A stretch of 9,704 nt of DNA from Dinghuibacter sp035492835 (GTDB taxonomy: Bacteria; Bacteroidota; Bacteroidia; Chitinophagales; Chitinophagaceae): assembly GCF_035492835.1 (NCBI RefSeq), contig NZ_DATJIY010000074.1, positions 1 to 9,704 on the forward strand. The letters are read 5' to 3'. Each line of letters begins with the position of its first letter. Positions within the stretch are counted from its first letter, which is position 1. Positions 1 through 4,802 of the stretch are shown in pieces. The translations under genes and the position numbers were made by a program. Under the pieces are notes generated by a model. The model was given only the letters and a program-made list of their open reading frames with translations, ran no database searches and was not told the DNA's origin.

Positions 1-487
1 GCAAAAGGTCGCCGCCCTCGGCCGCCGCAGCAACGCTCCCGAAGAAGGGCATGGGATCGACGCCTACCTCAGCCAGTCCGGCCACATGAAGGCCCGCCTG
101 CTGGCGCCCTTTATGCTCCGCTACGCGGCGCCCGACACCCCCAAGATCGTTTTCCCCCACTCTCTGCACGTCGACTTCTACGATTCCCTCCTGACCGTCG
201 AAAGCCGCCTCGACGCCCGCTATGGCATCTACTACGAAACCATGAACAAGGTCTACCTGGCCGACCACGTCAAGATCGTCAACATCGCCAAGGGCGATAC
301 GATCTACTGCCAGGACCTCTACTGGGACCAGAACACCGGCAAATTCTACACCCACCGCGACGTCGCCATCCACCGCGTCACCCAGACCATCTACGGCACC
401 GGCATGGAGGCGACCCAGGACTTCAACAATGTTACCATCGATTCGGCCTCGGGGCATATGCGCGTTCAAAACGACGAGTTGCCGTAG
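1..487 (+). CDS. lptC: LPS export ABC transporter periplasmic protein LptC, 3' part
   Basis: LptC is the single-pass inner-membrane component of the Lpt bridge; its periplasmic domain takes lipopolysaccharide from the LptBFG transporter and passes it to LptA. The frame is open from the left edge (first full codon at base 2) to a TAG at 485-487, giving 161 visible residues, so the N-terminal membrane anchor lies outside the window. The visible part matches the Bacteroidota LptC pattern: EEGxxIDAYLSQSG followed by MKARLLAPFMLRY, then FPHSLHVDFYD, VESRLDARYGIYYE, LNKVYL-like MNKVYLADHVKI, and the late IYGTGMEATQDF motif. The ATG at 86 is internal: the residues before it already belong to the conserved domain. 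No promoter is visible. Identification rests on remembered family motifs and is fairly secure. Confidence 0.85.
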   Translation, partial: QKVAALGRRSNAPEEGHGIDAYLSQSGHMKARLLAPFMLRYAAPDTPKIVFPHSLHVDFYDSLLTVESRLDARYGIYYETMNKVYLADHVKIVNIAKGDTIYCQDLYWDQNTGKFYTHRDVAIHRVTQTIYGTGMEATQDFNNVTIDSASGHMRVQNDELP

Positions 488-536
488 GGGCGTGAGCGCC
501 CGGGGCCAGGACGGCCCTGGTCCGGGTTGGCCCGGA
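488..536. repeat. Three adjacent GC-rich hairpins after lptC
   Basis: Directly after the lptC stop codon there are three consecutive inverted repeats: GGGCG/CGCCC with a TGAG loop (488-501), CCAGG/CCTGG with a 5-nt loop (506-520), and TCCGGG/CCCGGA with a TTGG loop (521-536). The middle stem can be extended to 8 bp (503-510 with 516-523, one G-U pair), in which case it competes with the third. There is no following T-run, so this is not a classical intrinsic terminator; it may slow RNA decay or stop transcription in another way. Confidence 0.5.
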
Positions 537-580
537 GGGCGTCCGCTGCCCGACGTCTCGTAAGTACACCCTTGGGTTTC

Positions 581-588
581 TATCTTAG
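581..588 (+). promoter_or_regulatory. Possible degraded -7 box for the ORF6N relic
   Basis: TATCTTAG at 581-588 matches the Bacteroidota -7 consensus TAnnTTTG at every fixed position except one and ends 2 nt before the ATG at 591. I see no TTG about 19 nt upstream. The match is weak alone, but it lies where the boxes of other genes in this window lie and it marks ATG 591 as the likely original start of the broken gene. Confidence 0.25.
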
Positions 589-590
589 CA

Positions 591-994
591 ATGGATCATT
601 GCAAGTATTTTATTATTCGGGGGAGGTGAATAGAAACCTGGACAGGTTTCCAGCACACTTTATGTTTGAGCTGACCAGGGAAGAGAACGAAATCTTAAGG
701 TCGCAATTTGCGACCTTAAGACACGGAGCACACACAAAGTACCTGCCGTATGCCTTTACCGAACATGGTATCTTGATGCTTTCCAATGTGTTAAAGAGCA
801 GAAGGGCTATCGAGATGAGCATCAGGATTATCGATGTCTTCGTAAAACTCCGTGAGATGCTGTTGGCACACAAGGACATACTCCTGAAATTGGAGCAATT
901 GGAAAAGCAGGTTATTCAGAACAGCGAAGACATACAAATGATTTTTGCGGCGCTAAAGCAGCTGCTGAATCCGCCGCAGCCACCGCGCGACCGC
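591..994 (+). pseudogene. ORF6N-domain (phage antirepressor-like) gene remnant, broken at both ends
   Basis: The frame from about 626 encodes EVNRNLDRFPAHFMFELT, then YLPYAFTEHGILMLSNVL, RRAIEMSIRIIDVFVKLREML and KDILLKLEQLEKQVIQNSED, which is the conserved ORF6N domain plus the C-terminal coiled region common in Bacteroidota. Intact members start with an IRG-QKVMLD-LAxLYGVET segment. Here another frame, starting at ATG 591, reads MDHCKYFIIRG and then hits TGA at 627, so the piece between IRG and EVNRN (roughly 25 codons in relatives, from memory) seems deleted, with a frameshift. At the 3' end the homology stops near PPRDRI (about 994) with no stop codon; the frame runs on into DNA antisense to typA. 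Three 60-base blocks I counted are 42-43% GC against 68% for one in lptC, consistent with foreign origin. ORF6N proteins occur in phages and as chromosomal relics and are thought to bind DNA. Confidence 0.75.
693..721. repeat. Perfect 29-bp palindrome inside the ORF6N relic
   Basis: The 14-base arm TCTTAAGGTCGCAA (693-706) is followed by a single T and then its exact reverse complement (708-721). It lies in the reading frame and encodes the RSQFATL segment. It could form a very stable hairpin or be a dyad-symmetric protein-binding site, or it could reflect only codon choice in this segment. Confidence 0.8.
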
Positions 995-996
995 AT

Positions 997-1021
997 AAAA
1001 AAGGCCCGCCGAAGGCGGGCC
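997..1021 (-). terminator. Rho-independent terminator of typA
   Basis: Read on the minus strand, GGCCCGCC, a 3-base TTC loop and GGCGGGCC (1021 down to 1003) form a perfect 8-bp GC stem followed by six T residues (1002-997). It starts 27 nt after the typA stop codon. The plus-strand ORF6N relic ends at or inside the T-run side, so the relic's junction sits against this terminator. Confidence 0.93.
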
Positions 1022-1048
1022 GGGAATGGTATAATTGATGGTGAAAGC

Positions 1049-2860
1049 CTAAACTTCTTCGGCCTTCATCGACTTCTGCACGCGTTTGCGTTCCTCCTCG
1101 TCGAGGATCACTTTGCGCATCCGGATGAAGTGAGGGGTGACCTCGATACACTCGTCCTGTTGGATATATTCCATACACTCCTCCAACGTCAGTACCGTCT
1201 TCGGCGCGATGTTGGTCGCCGCGTCGGTGCCGCTGGCGCGCATGTTGGTGAGTTTCTTGCCTTCGTTCGAGTTGACGACGAGATCGCCGGGCTTGTTGTT
1301 CTCGCCGATGATCATACCCTTGTAGACTTCTTCCCCGGGGTCGACGAAGAAAAAGCCGCGGTCCTGGAGCTTGTCCAGCGAATAACCCGTGGTGGTGCCC
1401 TGGTCCTTCGACAGGAGTACGCCGTTGTTGCGGCCGGGGATAACGCCCTTCCAGGGTTTGTATTCGGTAAAGCGGTGAGCCATGACGGCCTCGCCCTGGG
1501 TCGCGGTGAGCATTTGGGTACGCAGCCCGATCAGGCCGCGGGAGGGGATTTCGAATTCCAGGTGCTGGATGTCGCCCTTGGTCTCCATGACGTGCATTTC
1601 ACCTTTGCGGCGGGTAACCAGGTCGATGACCTTGGAAGCGGATTCCTGCGGAACGTCAACCACGAGGTTTTCGTAGGGTTCGCATTTTTTGCCGTCGATG
1701 AGCTTGACGATGACGCGGGGCTGGCCGACGGTCAGCTCGAAGCCTTCGCGACGCATGGTCTCGATGAGGATACCCAGGTGGAGGATACCGCGGCCGAAGA
1801 CCATAAAGGTGTCCCCGCTCTCGGTGTCCTCGACACGCAGGGCCAGGTTCTTTTCGGTTTCCTTGATCAGGCGGTCCCGGAGGTGACGGCTCGTCACGAA
1901 CTTGCCGTCCTTCCCGAAGAAGGGCGAGTTGTTGATGCCGAACGTCATATTCATGGTGGGCTCGTCGACGTGGATGACGGGCAGCGCCTCGGGGTTGTCG
2001 AAGTCGGCGATGGTGTCGCCTATGTTGAAGTCTTCCAGACCGACAACGGCACAGATGTCGCCGGCGAGGACCTCGGTTACTTTCTTTTTACCCATACCCT
2101 CGAAGACATAGAGTTCACGGACGCGCGACTTTTTGATGGTGCCGTCGCCCATGACCAGGGAGATGGGTTGATTTTCCTTGATGGCGCCGCGGGTGACCTT
2201 ACCCACGGCGATACGGCCCAGGAACGAGGAGTAGTCCAGGGACGTGATCTGCATTTGCAGGGTGCCGTCGGATATCTTCGGTTCGGGGACGTATTGAAGG
2301 ATGCCATCCAGGAGTGGGGTAATGTCTTCACTTTGGGTCAGTGAGCTGTTGAACCAGCCGTTCTTACCCGAGCCGTAAAAGGTCGGGAAGTCCAGTTGCT
2401 CCTCGGAAGCGTCCAGGTTGAAGAACAACTCGAACACGGCGTCGTGCACCTCGTCCGGGCGGCAGTTGGGCTTGTCGACCTTGTTGATGACGACGATCGG
2501 TTTCAGATTGAGCTGCAGGGCTTTCTGAAGGACGAAACGGGTCTGGGGCATGGGTCCTTCAAAGGCGTCGACCAGGAGGATCACCCCGTCGGCCATTTTC
2601 AGGACGCGTTCGACCTCACCCCCGAAGTCGGCGTGGCCCGGGGTGTCTATAACGTTGATTTTGACGTCTTTATAAGTTACGGAGGCGTTCTTGCTAAAGA
2701 TCGTGATGCCGCGTTCCCGTTCAAGGTCGTTGGAGTCCATGATGAGCTCCCCGGTTTCCTGGTTCGAACGAAATACGTGGGTTGCGTGTAATATCTTGTC
2801 CACCAGGGTCGTCTTGCCGTGGTCAACGTGCGCGATGATGGCTATGTTCCGGATTTGCAT
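1049..2860 (-). CDS. typA: Translational GTPase TypA/BipA
   Basis: TypA/BipA is a ribosome-binding GTPase of the EF-G family that helps 50S assembly and growth under cold or other stress. The 603-residue protein has the usual length. GTPase motifs are intact: AHVDHGKTT (about residues 10-18), RERGITI (48-54), DTPGH (72-76) and NKVD (126-129). EF-G-like domains II, III and V follow, then the TypA-specific C-terminal part with PSRGLIGLRTQ, KPWKGVIPGRNNG and TPHFIRMRK. The frame extends 17 codons further upstream, but the chosen ATG at 2860 begins MQIRNIAIIAHVDHGK, as in relatives, and the upstream extension would overlap the -7 box at 2869-2876. The gene lies 54 bp downstream of rnhB on the same strand, has its own promoter and ends in a strong terminator. 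Confidence 0.97.
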   Translation of the reverse strand: MQIRNIAIIAHVDHGKTTLVDKILHATHVFRSNQETGELIMDSNDLERERGITIFSKNASVTYKDVKINVIDTPGHADFGGEVERVLKMADGVILLVDAFEGPMPQTRFVLQKALQLNLKPIVVINKVDKPNCRPDEVHDAVFELFFNLDASEEQLDFPTFYGSGKNGWFNSSLTQSEDITPLLDGILQYVPEPKISDGTLQMQITSLDYSSFLGRIAVGKVTRGAIKENQPISLVMGDGTIKKSRVRELYVFEGMGKKKVTEVLAGDICAVVGLEDFNIGDTIADFDNPEALPVIHVDEPTMNMTFGINNSPFFGKDGKFVTSRHLRDRLIKETEKNLALRVEDTESGDTFMVFGRGILHLGILIETMRREGFELTVGQPRVIVKLIDGKKCEPYENLVVDVPQESASKVIDLVTRRKGEMHVMETKGDIQHLEFEIPSRGLIGLRTQMLTATQGEAVMAHRFTEYKPWKGVIPGRNNGVLLSKDQGTTTGYSLDKLQDRGFFFVDPGEEVYKGMIIGENNKPGDLVVNSNEGKKLTNMRASGTDAATNIAPKTVLTLEECMEYIQQDECIEVTPHFIRMRKVILDEEERKRVQKSMKAEEV

Positions 2861-2868
2861 ATTGGCCG

Positions 2869-2898
2869 CAAATGTACGATAAAAGCGGCGGGTGGCAA
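2869..2898 (-). promoter_or_regulatory. typA promoter (TTG-N19-TAnnTTTG)
   Basis: On the minus strand a TTG at 2898-2896 is followed by 19 nt and then TACATTTG at 2876-2869, which fits the Bacteroidota -33/-7 pattern. The box ends only 8 nt before the ATG at 2860, so the transcript should have a leader of only a few bases. It lies in the rnhB-typA gap, so typA need not depend on rnhB transcription. Confidence 0.72.
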
Positions 2899-2914
2899 GG
2901 AGAGGGGCCAAACT

Positions 2915-3625
2915 TTATGGAATCTTCACATCTGTTTCACGAGCGACCCCCAATGGGGTCTCCGCAGCTTGTAAGGCCGGCGCGCTCGGTGGGACCTCTG
3001 GGGTCGGCGCGCCCGATGGAGCTTCAAACAGCAGCGGCGCCCCGTCCGGCCCGGTCACGGTAAAACTCCGGCGGTGGTACCGCGTCAGCCCGTGGCGGGC
3101 GATGGCCGCCCGGTGGGCAACGGTGCCGTAGGCCTTGTTCTGGTCCCAGCCGTATTGGGGGTGTTCCCTGTGGAGTTCCTGCATGTACTCGTCCCGGTAG
3201 GTCTTGGCCAGTATGCTGGCGGCGGCGATGGAAGCGAAGATGCCGTCGCCCTCGATGATACAATGGTGGGATATATCCTGGTAGGGTGTAAAGCGGTTCC
3301 CGTCCACCAGCAGCACTTCGGGCCGGAGCAGTAGCTGGTCGAGGGCCAGGTGCATGGCTTTGAACGAGGCGCGGAGGATGTTGATCCGGTCGATTTCGTC
3401 GTGATCCACCCGGGCCACCGCATAGGCCAGGGCCTTGGATTCGATGATCGGCCTGAGCTCCAGGCGAACGGCTTCGGAGAGCTGTTTGGAATCGTTGAGA
3501 AGGGGATGCTTGAAATTCTTTGGCAGGATGACGGCCGCGGCGTACACCGGACCCGCCAGACATCCCCTGCCCGCTTCGTCCAGACCCGCCTCGATTTTCT
3601 TCTTATGAAAGTACGCCCTCAGCAC
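2915..3625 (-). CDS. rnhB: Ribonuclease HII with a repetitive Pro/Ala C-terminal tail
   Basis: RNase HII cuts the RNA strand of RNA-DNA hybrids and starts removal of single ribonucleotides from DNA. With a GTG start at 3625 the product is 236 residues. Visible motifs are IEAGLDEAGRGCLAGP (catalytic D16, E17), LNDSKQLS, LLVDGN (D108) and EGDGIFASIAAASILAKTYRD (D127), so the four acidic catalytic residues are present. GTG 3625 is chosen because VLRAYFHKKKIEAG gives the short lead before the DEAGRG motif seen in relatives, and a -7 box ends 5 nt upstream; the longer frame lies antisense to ctaA. The family core ends near HRRSF (residue 187); the remaining 49 or so residues are a Pro/Ala-rich extension not expected in the family. 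It shares a strand with typA downstream and diverges from ctaA. Confidence 0.93.
   Translation of the reverse strand: MLRAYFHKKKIEAGLDEAGRGCLAGPVYAAAVILPKNFKHPLLNDSKQLSEAVRLELRPIIESKALAYAVARVDHDEIDRINILRASFKAMHLALDQLLLRPEVLLVDGNRFTPYQDISHHCIIEGDGIFASIAAASILAKTYRDEYMQELHREHPQYGWDQNKAYGTVAHRAAIARHGLTRYHRRSFTVTGPDGAPLLFEAPSGAPTPEVPPSAPALQAAETPLGVARETDVKIP
2972..3055 (-). repeat. Degenerate 9-residue repeat in the RnhB tail
   Basis: RnhB residues 191-218 read as three related units, TGPDGAPLL, EAPSGAPTP and EVPPSAPAL, sharing a P-x-(G/S)-A-P core. The last two are adjacent and at DNA level are a 27-bp-spaced imperfect duplication (plus-strand copies starting at 2979 and 3006, 15 of 20 bases identical by my count). 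Confidence 0.55.
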
Positions 3626-3630
3626 AGGAA

Positions 3631-3638
3631 CAAAATTA
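3631..3638 (-). promoter_or_regulatory. rnhB -7 box
   Basis: TAATTTTG on the minus strand (3638-3631) is a full match to TAnnTTTG and ends 5 nt before the GTG start at 3625. I do not see a TTG at the expected -33 position. It supports the GTG start and a near-leaderless transcript. Confidence 0.6.
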
Positions 3639-3643
3639 GGGGA

Positions 3644-3672
3644 TTGCGGTAAGTCCGGCGACCCTACCTTTG
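3644..3672 (+). promoter_or_regulatory. ctaA promoter (TTG-N18-TAnnTTTG)
   Basis: TTG at 3644-3646, an 18-nt spacer and TACCTTTG at 3665-3672 form a good Bacteroidota promoter, ending 8 nt before the ATG at 3681. The element occupies the sequence where the -33 region of the opposing rnhB promoter should lie, so the two divergent promoters overlap. Confidence 0.7.
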
Positions 3673-3680
3673 CACCGGTT

Positions 3681-4784
3681 ATGAACAGTAGTCGACATTC
3701 CCGTGGGGCGTTGCCAGACCGCTCCCGCCCGGTAGCCATCTGGATCATGGTCGGTGTAGGGATGCTGATGATCCAGGTCCTTTTGGGCGGGATCACGCGT
3801 TTGACGGGTTCGGGTTTGTCGATCACGCAATGGGACGTGGTCACCGGGGCGTTGCCGCCATTAAACCACGCGCAATGGCTGGAGGAGTTTCATAAATACC
3901 AGCAGACACCCCAGTACCGATTGCTGAATTCGGACTTTACGCTCAAGAACTTCCAGTTCATCTTTTTTTGGGAATGGTTCCACCGGTTGTGGGCAAGGAC
4001 GATAGGGGCCGTTTTTCTCATACCCTTTGTCATCTTCCTGATACAACGCCGCTTCCGGCAGGACATGGTGATCCCCCTGGTGATACTGTTCCTGTTGGGT
4101 GCGCTCCAGGGCGCGGTCGGCTGGATCATGGTGGCCAGCGGCCTGACGGGGGACGCCATTTATGTAAATCCCCTGAAGCTGGCCCTGCACTTCATGTTCG
4201 CCATGGTGTTGATCGGCTACGCGTTTTGGTTCGGGCTCCAGCTGATGGTGCCGGATCGGGAGCGTTTTCGGGATAAAAAACTGGCACAGGGCACACTGGG
4301 CCTCCTGGTGCTGGTGGCCATCCAACTGACCTTCGGCGCGCTGATGGCCGGAAACAAAGCGGCCACCGCCGCGCCCACCTGGCCCTCGATCAACGGGGCC
4401 GCCTGGCCAGCAGGTATCTGGAACAACGCCCTGGGGGCGGGTAACCTCGCCGGCAACAAGATCACGATCCATTTTATACACCGCGGACTGGCCTACCTGA
4501 TCTTCCTCTGTATGTGCGTATTCACGTGGGTGGCCATCAAACGGCGGGGCGCGGTCGGCGGACCCCGGATCGGCGGTCTTTTCTCCGCTACCTACTGGTT
4601 GCCCATCGCCATTACGGCTATACAGGCCCTGTTGGGTGTTACGGCCGTGCTGGTGAGCCCCCAAATCGTGCTGGGTCACTGGGGCGCCTTCGAATGGGCC
4701 GCGGAGACGCACCAGCTGGTTGGGATGTTCCTGATGCTATCGGTATTGTATGTCTTCTATCTGTCGACTGGAAAGAACCGGTAA
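3681..4784 (+). CDS. ctaA: Heme A synthase, COX15/CtaA family
   Basis: This inner-membrane enzyme oxidises the C8 methyl group of heme O to the formyl group of heme A, the cofactor of aa3-type cytochrome oxidases. The 367-residue protein has the COX15-type signature GGITRLTGSGLSITQW (residues 36-51), then PPLNHAQWLEEFHKYQQTP and EWFHR (98-102). Candidate heme-ligand histidines are H101, H170, H264/H267 (HFIHRG) and H344 (ETHQ). Hydrophobic stretches near 18-37, 106-121, 130-152, 168-189, 204-222, 262-284, 304-327 and 345-362 give the expected eight membrane helices. The longer form with the PPLNHAQW insert resembles the mitochondrial and proteobacterial COX15 type rather than the shorter Bacillus CtaA. 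No heme O synthase or oxidase subunit gene is beside it; the neighbour 18 bp downstream is a lipase-like gene. Confidence 0.95.
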   Translation: MNSSRHSRGALPDRSRPVAIWIMVGVGMLMIQVLLGGITRLTGSGLSITQWDVVTGALPPLNHAQWLEEFHKYQQTPQYRLLNSDFTLKNFQFIFFWEWFHRLWARTIGAVFLIPFVIFLIQRRFRQDMVIPLVILFLLGALQGAVGWIMVASGLTGDAIYVNPLKLALHFMFAMVLIGYAFWFGLQLMVPDRERFRDKKLAQGTLGLLVLVAIQLTFGALMAGNKAATAAPTWPSINGAAWPAGIWNNALGAGNLAGNKITIHFIHRGLAYLIFLCMCVFTWVAIKRRGAVGGPRIGGLFSATYWLPIAITAIQALLGVTAVLVSPQIVLGHWGAFEWAAETHQLVGMFLMLSVLYVFYLSTGKNR

Positions 4785-4790
4785 ATTCCT

Positions 4791-4798
4791 GATATTTG
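4791..4798 (+). promoter_or_regulatory. Possible -7 box for the patatin-like gene
   Basis: GATATTTG at 4791-4798 misses TAnnTTTG at only one fixed base and ends 4 nt before the ATG at 4803. No clear TTG lies at -33. The gene could use this element, be read through from ctaA, or both. Confidence 0.35.
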
Positions 4799-4802
4799 AC
4801 CC

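Noticed and set aside
527..2344. A single 605-codon plus-strand frame starting at a TTG
   Set aside because: Only about 626-994 resembles a protein family (ORF6N); the remainder is antisense to the well-supported typA gene and exists because of GC-rich codon bias and the loss of the ORF6N stop codon.
2861..2911. Longer typA start at 2911
   Set aside because: The extra 17 residues do not belong to the family, and the extension would run across the probable -33/-7 promoter of the gene.
3626..3844. Longer rnhB start at 3844
   Set aside because: The additional 73 residues are antisense to ctaA and cross both divergent promoters.
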